64,000 nt of DNA from NCBI GenBank assembly GCA_019058295.1, contig JAHPZI010000030.1, positions 124,001 through 188,000 on the forward strand, given 5' to 3'. The position numbers and the translations under genes were made by a program. The notes beneath the pieces were generated by a model that saw nothing but the letters and a program-made list of their open reading frames with translations, searched no databases and had not been told where the DNA came from. Below are positions 53,400 through 62,572 of the stretch, one piece after another. Position 1 is the first letter of the stretch. Each line of letters begins with the position of its first letter. The stretch is from Promethearchaeota archaeon (GTDB lineage: Archaea > Asgardarchaeota > Lokiarchaeia > Sigyniarchaeales > SOKP01).

Positions 53400-54560
53400 A
53401 TGATGGCAAATAAAATGAATTTTGAAAATCAATTAGATTATTCTAAATATTTTCCTCATTTTGGAAATGCATTATTTGCAGGGCTTGCCATCCTTATAAT
53501 GTTTTTAGTGGGATTATCTGCTGCTATTTTAATTTATAAAAATAAATTGACAAAAAAAATAAAAATACTTTTGTTATCTATATCTTTATTATGCGGTGGA
53601 ATTCTTTTTGGCGGTTTTCCTAATGTAATATACTTAACGGGACTAACTTTTTTAATTTTAGGAATATCTCTATTTTTTGGTAGAGTGTTTTGTGGGTATA
53701 TATGTCCCTTAGGAGCTGGGCAAGAATTAGTTTCAATGGCACGATTTAAAACAAATTTAATCTACGAAAAACAAGATAAAGAGACCAACACTTTTGTCCC
53801 CATTATTGTGCGATGGATTTTTTTTGGAGGTTTTATAGCCCTAATCCTAATATGGGGGTTTGAAATTCTAACGCCTTTGAATCCTTTGAATGGTTTTCTC
53901 CTTATATGGTTTCCCCTGAATTTTTTGTTTCTAATTGCGTTAATTTTATTACTTGCTGTAATAATCGCAAGTATTTTCTTTTACCGCCCTTTTTGTAGAT
54001 ATATCTGCCCATTTGGGGCAATAGTGAGTTTATTAGGCAGGTTTAATATAATAAAAATAAGACGAACTGATGCATGCTTAGATTGTGGGTTATGTGAAAA
54101 AATTTGCCCTACACTACAAGGATTTAGAAAAAGTAAGAAAGGGGAATGCTATTTATGCTACCGTTGTGTGGAGTTCTGTTCAAATGAGATGTTTATAGAC
54201 CCTCATAAAATTGCTGAAATTAAAAGATATTTAAGCACATTCACTCTTAATTTTGATGTATTGCCAAAAGAAAAGTTTTTAGATAAAACCATTATAATGA
54301 TAATTCAATTATTTGTTCCCAAAAAGAGAATGCGCTATTTTAACGAATTTATCGATGCCTTAGAAGGAAATAGTAAATTTTTCAATGATGCAATTCAAAA
54401 TATTGTTGAAAGATTAAAAGAAATATTTTCTGATGAAATTAAAAATATTGATCGAAAAAGCTATGAAGCATGGATTAATAAAAATGAGCCTCGTTGGAGA
54501 GAAAAAATACAACCAATCCATTTAGATAAATTAATATATGGTTTAAGTAAACAAATCTAA
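53400..54560 (+). CDS. NapH/NosR-like membrane polyferredoxin
   Basis: A 386-residue membrane protein with about five helices and the two conserved Cys motifs after helices: CGYICPLGAGQE near 100 and CRYICPFGAIVS near 200. Two 4Fe-4S motifs follow: CLDCGLCEKICP and CYLCYRCVEFCS near 225-265. The C-terminal about 115 residues are helical and unrelated to the family. It moves electrons across or along the membrane. Co-transcribed with the methyltransferase; expression is probably regulated by the TrmB-like protein. A poly-T stretch follows. Confidence 0.85.
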   Translation: MMANKMNFENQLDYSKYFPHFGNALFAGLAILIMFLVGLSAAILIYKNKLTKKIKILLLSISLLCGGILFGGFPNVIYLTGLTFLILGISLFFGRVFCGYICPLGAGQELVSMARFKTNLIYEKQDKETNTFVPIIVRWIFFGGFIALILIWGFEILTPLNPLNGFLLIWFPLNFLFLIALILLLAVIIASIFFYRPFCRYICPFGAIVSLLGRFNIIKIRRTDACLDCGLCEKICPTLQGFRKSKKGECYLCYRCVEFCSNEMFIDPHKIAEIKRYLSTFTLNFDVLPKEKFLDKTIIMIIQLFVPKKRMRYFNEFIDALEGNSKFFNDAIQNIVERLKEIFSDEIKNIDRKSYEAWINKNEPRWREKIQPIHLDKLIYGLSKQI

Positions 54561-54579
54561 GAAAAATTAAATAATGTTT

Positions 54580-54590
54580 AAATTTTTTTA
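54580..54590 (+). terminator. Poly-T terminator after the polyferredoxin gene
   Basis: AATTTTTTTA at about 54581-54590, 20 nt after the stop, is the oligo-T type of archaeal terminator. It separates the operon from the downstream oxidoreductase gene. Confidence 0.4.
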
Positions 54591-54624
54591 TCTCTAAAGT
54601 TAAATATTTTTTTAAATATATATT

Positions 54625-55740
54625 ATGCTAAAAGTCGGATTTATTGGAACTGGAAGAATTTTTGACCTTAATGTGCTTGGATATTTAAATAATGATGATG
54701 TGGAAATAACCTGTTTATGTAATCGAACGATTGAAAAAGCAAAACAAAAGATTAAGCAATTTAATATAAATGAATCAATTCCAGTTTATTCTGACTATAA
54801 AGAAATGTTAGATAAGGAAGAATTAGACATAATCGTAATTCTTCTACCACATAATCTTCATGCAGAAGCAACTATTTATGCTGCTAATAAAGGAATAAAA
54901 GGAATCTCTGTTCAGAAGCCTATGGCATTATCATTAGAAGAGGCTGATAAAATGATTGAGGCTTGCGATAAATCAGGCTCCATCCTCTCGATTTTCGAGA
55001 ATTTTATGTTTATGCCTCATATTATGAAAGCAAAGGAACTTATAGACCAAGATTATATAGGTGATTTATCGTCTATAAGAATTAAAGTGGCAATAGGCGC
55101 TAAGGGTGGCTGGGATATACCAGAAAGTGCTAATTTTTGGAGAAAGGATCCAAAACAAGTGGGAGGTTCTTCTTCTCGTGGCTCACCGGTGCTTTTAGAT
55201 AATGGATGGCATGCATTTACTCTTGGGTGGTGGTTTTTCGAGGAAGAAATTGAAAAAGTATTTGCTTGGACAGATGAATTCCACGGCATTGATGCTCCAG
55301 CTTACGTAATGTGGAAATGTAAAGAAAATAAAGAACAAGAGCATGTCAGTCCACAATATGGCAATATGGAATTTTCCTTAATGCCAGAAATGAAAATTCC
55401 TTCAAATTATTATAATACTGATGAATTTATTGAAATTATAGGAAGTCGAGGCCTCATGAAAATAAACCAAGGGACTGCTATAGGAAATAAAATGTCCGAA
55501 TCCGAAGTTTTTGCTCCAATAATAATCATTAGAAACGGTAAGGTGGAAACATATACTGATTTTGAGAAAGATTGGAAGTATGGCTTTATTAACGCTACAA
55601 ATAATTTTATCGATGCTGTAAAAAATAATAAAGAGCCAATACTATCAGGTGAACAAGCAAGAAATATTCTAAAATTTAATTTAGCAGCAATTAAATCAAC
55701 TGAACTAGGTAAAGATATACATCTTGATGATATAAATTAG
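54625..55740 (+). CDS. Gfo/Idh/MocA-family oxidoreductase
   Basis: A 371-residue NAD(P)-dependent sugar or inositol oxidoreductase. The Rossmann motif is VGFIGTGRIFDLN near residues 3-15; DIIVILLPHNLHAEAT and the catalytic KP motif, here GISVQKPMAL (Q in place of the usual E), follow. The C-terminal half is the substrate barrel; HGIDAPAYVMW is shared with the relative at 56284. It has its own AT-rich promoter. Substrate unknown; the URO-D and sulfatase genes nearby hint at catabolism. Confidence 0.85.
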   Translation: MLKVGFIGTGRIFDLNVLGYLNNDDVEITCLCNRTIEKAKQKIKQFNINESIPVYSDYKEMLDKEELDIIVILLPHNLHAEATIYAANKGIKGISVQKPMALSLEEADKMIEACDKSGSILSIFENFMFMPHIMKAKELIDQDYIGDLSSIRIKVAIGAKGGWDIPESANFWRKDPKQVGGSSSRGSPVLLDNGWHAFTLGWWFFEEEIEKVFAWTDEFHGIDAPAYVMWKCKENKEQEHVSPQYGNMEFSLMPEMKIPSNYYNTDEFIEIIGSRGLMKINQGTAIGNKMSESEVFAPIIIIRNGKVETYTDFEKDWKYGFINATNNFIDAVKNNKEPILSGEQARNILKFNLAAIKSTELGKDIHLDDIN

Positions 55741-55761
55741 TAATTAACTTGAATTTTAATC

Positions 55762-56277
55762 TTATAGATGTTTTGAAAAATATAATAAATCAACGAATTC
55801 ATTATCTTTTTTCATAAAACCATTAATTAGGCATCCAAATTCTTTGAAATCATATTTTTTCAACAAATTAATGCTGGCTATATTATCTGCGGCAACTTCA
55901 GCAACCATTATTCTAATAGTATTCTTTTTTTTTCTTGCTTCAATAATTAAATTCTCCATAAGTCTTGACGCTACTCCTTTTTTTCTATAATCAGAATGCA
56001 TAATATATCCAATATTAACAATATGGCTTAACAAATCTTCTAAACGAGGGAGAGAAGATATATGACCAATTAATTTACGCTTATATAAGGCAATTAAATA
56101 TATTGTATTTGGGTGGTAAAGGTATGTATCAAGAAATTGTTCACTCTCTTCGTATGAAATTTCTTTTTTTCGAGCTAAAAAATGTGATTCTCTAATAACT
56201 GAATTTAAGAGAGTTAAATTTTCCTCATAATATTTTTTAGTTATTGGCTTTATTTTTAACTCTTTCTTACTAAACAT
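55762..56277 (-). CDS. GNAT-family N-acetyltransferase
   Basis: A 171-residue acetyl-CoA-dependent transferase. The acetyl-CoA binding stretch is MHSDYRKKGVASRLMENLI near residues 95-113 (R-x-x-G-x-A), followed by EVAADNIASINLLKKYDFKE, the usual closing motif. The substrate cannot be told. It lies 6 nt after the oxidoreductase gene at 56284 on the same strand and is probably the last gene of that operon (sulfatase, URO-D, oxidoreductase, GNAT). Confidence 0.85.
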   Translation of the reverse strand: MFSKKELKIKPITKKYYEENLTLLNSVIRESHFLARKKEISYEESEQFLDTYLYHPNTIYLIALYKRKLIGHISSLPRLEDLLSHIVNIGYIMHSDYRKKGVASRLMENLIIEARKKKNTIRIMVAEVAADNIASINLLKKYDFKEFGCLINGFMKKDNEFVDLLYFSKHL

Positions 56278-56283
56278 ACTAAA

Positions 56284-57543
56284 TTATTGCTCAAATTCAT
56301 ATATAAATTTTTTATGCTTTAACCCTTCTTTTATCCCTTTTCTTAAGTCTTTCTTAATTCTTCTGCCATATTTAGATAATCCGCTCTCGTCTGCGTCTTC
56401 AGATTTTTCAACAGTGCATGAACCATTTTCTTCTTTTTCTGCGTTTATTTCTTCCCAGTAAACGATTTCTCCACGTTGATCTGAAATATATGGCATTTTC
56501 GCAAAAATACATAAATTCTTTCCTTGTTCTCCAGTATATATTGGTTCACCCTTACCGCTTTTAATTATTTCGATGAAATGTTCGGTAGAATTAATAAAGC
56601 TATATTTCCAATCTCTTGGTAAATCCTCACCGTAAGTTTTAACCTCCCCGTTAGCATAAACAGCAATTGGAGGATATTGAGGTGATTTAGATACAAAATT
56701 ACCACCAGAAGTACTTTGATTTATCCACATTATTCCCTTTGTACCGGATATCTCAATAAATTCATCACAGTTATAATAATTTGAAGGATAATACACATTG
56801 GGAGCTAAAGAAAATTCCATTGTGCCATATTTGGGAGGGTCATCTGAATTTTTACTTGGATATTTCCAGAAAATATTTGCCGGTGTATCCATGACACCTG
56901 TAAAATAATCTATCCAACTATAGACTTTTTCAACTCTTTCTTCATCCATTAACCAGAGGGCCACTGAAAATTTATGTTGTCCGTCATCATAAATCCATGG
57001 ACCGCCACCGCACATATCAATATTTATTCGCCATAGATAAGAATTTATCCCAAGAGGCCAACTCGGACCTCCGGTTCCGATGGTATTTATTCTAAAGTTC
57101 AAACGTTCGCCTATTATTCCCTGATCCAATAACTCTTTTGCTCTCAAATATACTGGATAAAACCTGAAATTCTCATATAATTTTAATTTTACATTTTGTT
57201 CCTCGCAAACCTCAATCATTTTTACGCAATCGGTAATGGTGTTTGCCATTGGCTTTTGAACTGATATACCGGGCACACCAGCATTAGCACAATATTCTGT
57301 CATAGGGTAGTGAAGGTGATGAGGCGTTAAAATTTCGACAATATCCAAATCTTCCTTATCAACCATTTTTTTGTAATCTGTGTAAACTCTTACTTTTCTT
57401 AAATTCCACTTCTTTAATTTTTCAATTGCCTCATTTTTATCGAGATTTGCAACAGCAACTATTTCTGCGTCGTGAGAATAATAATATCCTAAATAATTCA
57501 GATCTGATATTATACCCGTACCTATTATCCCAACTCTCAACAT
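56284..57543 (-). CDS. Gfo/Idh/MocA-family oxidoreductase, second copy
   Basis: A 419-residue relative of the protein at 54625. It has the Rossmann start VGIIGTGIISDLN, the modified catalytic motif GISVQKPMAN, and the shared block MEFSLAPNVYYPSNYYNCDE in the barrel. About 50 extra residues at the C-terminus are Lys/Glu-rich (ENGSCTVEKSEDADESG...). The pair probably handles related sugars or inositols. Transcribed with URO-D (21 nt gap) and GNAT. Confidence 0.85.
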   Translation of the reverse strand: MLRVGIIGTGIISDLNYLGYYYSHDAEIVAVANLDKNEAIEKLKKWNLRKVRVYTDYKKMVDKEDLDIVEILTPHHLHYPMTEYCANAGVPGISVQKPMANTITDCVKMIEVCEEQNVKLKLYENFRFYPVYLRAKELLDQGIIGERLNFRINTIGTGGPSWPLGINSYLWRINIDMCGGGPWIYDDGQHKFSVALWLMDEERVEKVYSWIDYFTGVMDTPANIFWKYPSKNSDDPPKYGTMEFSLAPNVYYPSNYYNCDEFIEISGTKGIMWINQSTSGGNFVSKSPQYPPIAVYANGEVKTYGEDLPRDWKYSFINSTEHFIEIIKSGKGEPIYTGEQGKNLCIFAKMPYISDQRGEIVYWEEINAEKEENGSCTVEKSEDADESGLSKYGRRIKKDLRKGIKEGLKHKKFIYEFEQ

Positions 57544-57564
57544 TTTTCAATTTAAAAAATTTTT

Positions 57565-58659
57565 TTATATTTTGATTGGATAATTTCCGAATTTTCTCCT
57601 AATATTCTGCATTGCTTCAAATCGATCCACTGTAACAGCGGGATTGATGCTATGTCCAGAACTAAAAATGTATCCTCCTCCTGGAGCTAACTCACGAATT
57701 AATCTTTTTGCGTAAGCTTCAATTTCAGAAATCTCTCCCATTGCTAACATTATTGGGCTTAAATTACCAGCAAAAGTTATTTTATCACCATATTTCTCGT
57801 TTAATTTGAAAATATCGTATTCAGGATTAGCAGTTGTAGATTCTATAGGATTTAAGATGTCAACACCACTTTTTATGATATCCTCGAAAATTTCCATTAA
57901 ATCCCCATCAGAATGTAGCATTATTTTGCAATCACGTTTATGAGCTGCATCACATATTTGTTTTATCCACGGGAACACGTATTTTCTATAATTTCTGGGG
58001 CTCATAAATAGACCATTTTTATAACCATAATCATCCCATAAAAGGACTATTTTTGCGTCATGTTCAGCTAGAATTTTTACCATTTCAAGCGCAAAGTTAC
58101 CTCGATCATCAAATACTTTTTTTGCTTGTTTAGGTCGAGCTAATAACCTGGAAAATACTTCTAATCCAAATCCCTCCCATGTACATTCCATTAAAGAACC
58201 GGTTGCGGGAATCGAGAATACTTCATTGTTCATTTCTTTTTGGATTTTTCGTCCTAATAAGAAGTTATTCATGCGCATTTTTAAATTGGGATCTGGCTGC
58301 TTGAAACTCTCATACTCTTCAAAGTTTTTGAAATATCCGCCATGATATGCCATTATTTGCGTTCCATCTTTATATGGTTCCATTTTCATTATCCGTCCAT
58401 ACTCGTCTATGAATCCTCTTCCACCCTTAAGAAGTTCTCTAGGATATAGACTAACATAACTTAGAACTAAATCTATTCCAACTCTACGAGAAAACTCGTA
58501 AATGCCTTTATAACCTCCTGATAGGCGAGGATCACAACCATAATGCTTTACAATCGTATTATTTGTAAAAGCACTTTCGAAAGCAGGAACTCTATCAGGT
58601 TCTTCATGATTTACTGTGGTTAAAACTCTTTCTTGGGCATCCATTTCTAATTTTATCAT
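57565..58659 (-). CDS. Uroporphyrinogen decarboxylase (URO-D) family protein
   Basis: A 364-residue URO-D-fold protein with VLTTVNHEEPDRVPAFESAF at the start, GGYIFSSGHSINPAV near the end, and MLHSDGDLMEIFEDIIKSGVD in the middle. This is the branch of catabolic or methyl-transfer URO-D relatives and not HemE. Members cleave or demethylate small molecules with corrinoid partners, and none of those partners is visible here. ATG 58659 and the in-frame ATG five codons later (MDAQERV) are both possible. Same operon as the sulfatase-fold gene and the second oxidoreductase. Confidence 0.8.
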   Translation of the reverse strand: MIKLEMDAQERVLTTVNHEEPDRVPAFESAFTNNTIVKHYGCDPRLSGGYKGIYEFSRRVGIDLVLSYVSLYPRELLKGGRGFIDEYGRIMKMEPYKDGTQIMAYHGGYFKNFEEYESFKQPDPNLKMRMNNFLLGRKIQKEMNNEVFSIPATGSLMECTWEGFGLEVFSRLLARPKQAKKVFDDRGNFALEMVKILAEHDAKIVLLWDDYGYKNGLFMSPRNYRKYVFPWIKQICDAAHKRDCKIMLHSDGDLMEIFEDIIKSGVDILNPIESTTANPEYDIFKLNEKYGDKITFAGNLSPIMLAMGEISEIEAYAKRLIRELAPGGGYIFSSGHSINPAVTVDRFEAMQNIRRKFGNYPIKI

Positions 58660-58681
58660 TAATCTGTTTAATTTTTATATA

Positions 58682-60133
58682 TTAATCAGTGCCTTTATCT
58701 TGTCCATACCAATTTTTTAATGAACTTAAGAGTTGTTGAAGTTCCTCAGCATGTTTATCTTCTAAAAGAAGATCCCCTTTTGCGTCTCTTTCGATTTTTT
58801 CAAATAGCTCATCACAAATATCTGGATTATCTTTCGCGATATTAACATTCCATTCTGGATCTTTAGATAAATCAAATAATTTCTGATAATATTTATCATT
58901 TGTAGTGATTAGTGCATAGCGATCGTCTTTATATAAAGTACAAATACTAAATCCACATGTAATATAATCACGATCCTCTATTAATTGATCTCCATCATCA
59001 AGAAAGATTGAAAGATCTATGCCGTCGAACACTGCTGGCTTTACTTTCTTCAAAAAGCCGAAAATAGTAGGGAGAATGTCATGATCGTAAACGTAAGATT
59101 TTTTAATTCTTTTTGGACCATTTAAATTGCCCGGGGGCTTAACCATAAGAGGAATATCTACAAGTTCTGGATACATGAACATTGGAAGTTTGCCAGTAGC
59201 ATTATGTTCTCCAATACTATGTCCGTGGTCGGAAATTAAAATAATTAAAGAATCATCATATAAACCCAAATTTTTTAATTCTTCAATGAAATAACCAAAC
59301 CAATTATCGCACATTGAAACTTCTCCAGCATAAGATGCTCTCATATATTTTAACTCTCCTTCGGTAAGATATTCAATTGTCTCACTATAAACAGGTTGAA
59401 CAACTTTTTTGCCTGTATAATTCTTATCAACGTATAAATCAAGATATTTATCAGGAGGATCCCAGACTTCATGCGGATCAAATTCATCAGTAACAGCCAT
59501 TACATTTTTATCTTTTTTTGTATCCTTAACAAATTCGACTGTTTTTTTAAAAGTTTCCGCAGGAAAATAATCCTCTTCAGTCTTTCTATGTTGCATATTA
59601 CTAAAATAGGTTTTTAACATAAAATTTTGATACGCTTTTACTAAAGGATTTTTACCCGGAACATGTTCTTTAATTTTCTTATTTAGTTTCGCTCCCCCTT
59701 CCCTGTATCTTGCCCTTAATTTATCTTTTTCATGCCCTCTAATCCAGTTCCATTGGTGAAATCCAAGATGAAAATTCATTCCTGGTTTGAATTGGTGGTA
59801 AGTGCTAGTTATAAAAGAAGTAATATAGTTATATTTTCTCATGTATTCCGCTAAATGGGTCTGATGTGGAGGTATTGGGTGCCATCCGGGAATTGTAACT
59901 ATATCATCAGTTCTTAGTTGAGGTCGTTTATGATTAAAAGGAAAAGTACGAATTCCTGTATGTATTGCTCTTCGAACTGGGATTGTAGGTAAAGACTCTG
60001 GATATGCATTATCAAAAATCAAACAGTCCTTAGCAAATTCATCAAAGTTTTGTGTTTGAATCCAATTATTTCCATAGGTACTCCCTGTATGATCTTTACG
60101 AAGAGTGTCAAAGATTATAACAAAAATTTTCAT
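58682..60133 (-). CDS. Sulfatase-fold hydrolase with Thr in place of the catalytic Cys
   Basis: A 483-residue alkaline-phosphatase-superfamily protein. The metal ligands FDTLRKDHTG (D9) and LISDHGHSIGEH are present. The formylglycine motif C/S-x-P-x-R is replaced by T50-I-P-V-R54, so the Cys needed for formylglycine is absent. A Thr nucleophile is known in related phosphodiesterases/phosphatases. The protein may therefore hydrolyse a phosphate ester rather than a sulfate. No signal peptide. First gene of the URO-D/oxidoreductase/GNAT operon. Confidence 0.8.
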   Translation of the reverse strand: MKIFVIIFDTLRKDHTGSTYGNNWIQTQNFDEFAKDCLIFDNAYPESLPTIPVRRAIHTGIRTFPFNHKRPQLRTDDIVTIPGWHPIPPHQTHLAEYMRKYNYITSFITSTYHQFKPGMNFHLGFHQWNWIRGHEKDKLRARYREGGAKLNKKIKEHVPGKNPLVKAYQNFMLKTYFSNMQHRKTEEDYFPAETFKKTVEFVKDTKKDKNVMAVTDEFDPHEVWDPPDKYLDLYVDKNYTGKKVVQPVYSETIEYLTEGELKYMRASYAGEVSMCDNWFGYFIEELKNLGLYDDSLIILISDHGHSIGEHNATGKLPMFMYPELVDIPLMVKPPGNLNGPKRIKKSYVYDHDILPTIFGFLKKVKPAVFDGIDLSIFLDDGDQLIEDRDYITCGFSICTLYKDDRYALITTNDKYYQKLFDLSKDPEWNVNIAKDNPDICDELFEKIERDAKGDLLLEDKHAEELQQLLSSLKNWYGQDKGTD

Positions 60134-60315
60134 AATAAGATTTTTTTCTCGTTATTTTATTAATTTAAATTTACAGCTATAGATTTATTAAAATAAAAAT
60201 TATAAATAATTTTACGAAAATAAAAATAATTTTTAATGATTCTACCATAAAGAAAGTATTAATAAAAGATATTTATTACCTCTAATTATTAAAAAAATAA
60301 TAAAAAGGTTCAAAG

Positions 60316-61101
60316 ATGTTATTACAGATACTACCACCTTCCGGTTACTCATTAAACGACATTATATTTGATATGTTTATGATAGCAGTCTGCTACATAT
60401 ACGTATTCATGATGATTCTTATCCCCGTTGCGCTAAAAAAGAAAGATAAAATTTCAAAATTTACTGCAAGGAAAATGGTTCATCTTTTTGCGGGTTTAGT
60501 TGTATTGTTTGTACCCTTTTTCATTTGGCCGATATATGCTATTTTTATCGCTTTAAGCTTAACTCTATTGGTTTATTTTAGTTCGAAAGAAAGTAGTGTT
60601 AAACAATTAAGAGAATTATATGAAAGTATTGGAGAGGAAGCTGAGGAGAAGAGAGGACGCTTAATGGGACCATTATATTATTGCATTTCAATAACAATAT
60701 TGATTTTAGTTTTTGTTTTGCTTTCTCCTCATCAACTATATTTTCCAATTGCAGGAATTCTAATAATGATCATTGCTGATACACTTGCTTCAGTAGTAGG
60801 AAAACGTTGGGGTAGAATTAAAATTCAACTCCCATGGACTTCTCCAAGAACCGTATTAGGTTCCGCAACTATGTTCGGTTCAGCATTTCTATTATGTCTT
60901 GGGTCTTTTTGGTATTTTGGTATTTTTATGCCACTAGCGCAGAAACCATTAACTTGGAATATTATAATACTTTACTCGTTTATAACGGCTTTATTAGCTA
61001 CAATAATTGAATTAATCTCGCCAAGCACTTTAGATGATTTAACTGTCCCAATTGGTACAACGATAATAATTTACCTTTTAACTTTAATATACTATTTGTA
61101 A
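60316..61101 (+). CDS. Dolichol/phytol kinase-like membrane protein (SEC59/VTE5 family)
   Basis: A 261-residue protein with about seven membrane helices. Family signatures are KFTARKMVHLFAGLVV near 50-65, MIIADTLASVVGKRWGR near 155-170 and SPRTVLGSATMFGSAF near 180-195. These CTP-dependent kinases phosphorylate polyprenols or geranylgeraniol. Its position immediately before geranylgeranyl reductase, GGGP synthase and the UbiA-type prenyltransferase (39-nt gap) suggests a role in ether-lipid isoprenoid salvage or dolichol-like carrier synthesis. Confidence 0.75.
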   Translation: MLLQILPPSGYSLNDIIFDMFMIAVCYIYVFMMILIPVALKKKDKISKFTARKMVHLFAGLVVLFVPFFIWPIYAIFIALSLTLLVYFSSKESSVKQLRELYESIGEEAEEKRGRLMGPLYYCISITILILVFVLLSPHQLYFPIAGILIMIIADTLASVVGKRWGRIKIQLPWTSPRTVLGSATMFGSAFLLCLGSFWYFGIFMPLAQKPLTWNIIILYSFITALLATIIELISPSTLDDLTVPIGTTIIIYLLTLIYYL

Positions 61102-61140
61102 ATTCTTAATTTTTTTTATTTTTTAATTATTAACAAGAAA

Positions 61141-62559
61141 ATGGAAAGTTTACAAAAATCTTTTGATGTAATTGTTGTTGGAGCCGGTACCGGAGGAACT
61201 ACTGCTGCTAGATTTTCTGCTCAAAATGGATTAGACGTTTGTCTTATTGATAGAAAAGAAAGAAGTCAGATCGGGAATAAAATATGTGGTGATGCTGTTG
61301 GTACTGAGATTTTTGATATTTTAAATATAAACCATCCTAAGGAAAATGAGCTCTCTTGTCGTATAAATGGAGCAAAATTATATTCTCCCAATTTAAATAA
61401 ATGCATAACCTTAACTGACCCTAAACAAGCAGGTTATGAAATAAATAGGTTAGAATTTGGGCAAAGATTATTAAATGAAGCTCTCGATGCTGGTGTTAAA
61501 CAATTTTTAGATAACACTATCGCTTTAGATTTACTTTACAAAGATAATTCTGTCTCGGGTTTAAAAATACGAGTGAAAAACGGTGAAAAAATAGATCTTA
61601 ACTCTAAGATAATAATAGATGCGAGTGGATTCTATTCTCCTTTAAGAAAAGAAATAAAAAGCTCAATTATCGAAAAAGAAATTTCAAAAGAAGATTGTAT
61701 TTTATGTTATCGAGAAATTGTGAAATTTAATCCCCAAGATCAACAAGTTAACGATCCTGAATACATTACTATTATACTGGATCAAGAAAAAGCACCAGGC
61801 GGATATATTTGGTATTTTCCTAAGAACGAATCTTCGGTCAATATTGGCTTAGGTATGTTTATGGATTATAAAGGTCAAGTAAAAGAATACTACCAAAAAA
61901 ATGTGTTTAATGAGTTTATAAAGACTAAGAATTATGAAGTAATTTCCACAGGAGGGGATGTTGCTCCCGTAAGAAGACCACTTTGGTCGTGTGCTGACAA
62001 TGGGATCATGTTTGTAGGGGATGCTGCTTGCCATGTCAATCCTCTTCATGGCGGAGGGATAGATCCTTCAATGAGAGCTGGCTATTATGCTGCTTTGACA
62101 GCCTTAGATGCAATTCAAAATGATGATTATTCTATAAAGAAGTTGTGGGAATATAATTGTAAGATTATTAATAGTTTTGGAGCAGAGTTTGCTTCTCTCG
62201 ATTTATTAAGGATTGTCTTACAAAAACTTTCAAACGAATCTTTAAATTTTGGTTTAGAAAAAGATTTATTATCTGGTGATGAGATATTGGAAATTGCTTC
62301 AACCGGGGGTATTAAATTATCTATTATGGATATGCTATCGAAAGCAATTAAAGGTATTTCTAATCCAAAATTATTATTAGATTTAAATTATCTTCGTATT
62401 AAAATGAACGATCTCCGAAGCCATTATAAAAACTTTCCAAAAAATATTGAAGAAATTAGTGAATTTGACGCTTGGAAAGAACATACTAAAAATATTTATA
62501 ACAAAATAAAATTTACATCATTTGGTAAGAATATACATAAAGAAAATAAAAATATCTAA
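61141..62559 (+). CDS. Geranylgeranyl reductase family flavoprotein
   Basis: A 472-residue FAD enzyme that saturates the isoprenoid chains of archaeal ether lipids. The FAD motif is VIVVGAGTGGTTAARFSAQN near 10-30. CGDAVGTEIF near 50, YEINRLEFGQRL near 100, and GDAACHVNPLHGGGIDPSMR near 295-315 are typical of the family. The C-terminal about 90 residues vary in the family. It is second in the lipid cluster and 13 nt upstream of GGGP synthase. Confidence 0.9.
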   Translation: MESLQKSFDVIVVGAGTGGTTAARFSAQNGLDVCLIDRKERSQIGNKICGDAVGTEIFDILNINHPKENELSCRINGAKLYSPNLNKCITLTDPKQAGYEINRLEFGQRLLNEALDAGVKQFLDNTIALDLLYKDNSVSGLKIRVKNGEKIDLNSKIIIDASGFYSPLRKEIKSSIIEKEISKEDCILCYREIVKFNPQDQQVNDPEYITIILDQEKAPGGYIWYFPKNESSVNIGLGMFMDYKGQVKEYYQKNVFNEFIKTKNYEVISTGGDVAPVRRPLWSCADNGIMFVGDAACHVNPLHGGGIDPSMRAGYYAALTALDAIQNDDYSIKKLWEYNCKIINSFGAEFASLDLLRIVLQKLSNESLNFGLEKDLLSGDEILEIASTGGIKLSIMDMLSKAIKGISNPKLLLDLNYLRIKMNDLRSHYKNFPKNIEEISEFDAWKEHTKNIYNKIKFTSFGKNIHKENKNI

Positions 62560-62572
62560 AAAAGTGTAATTC

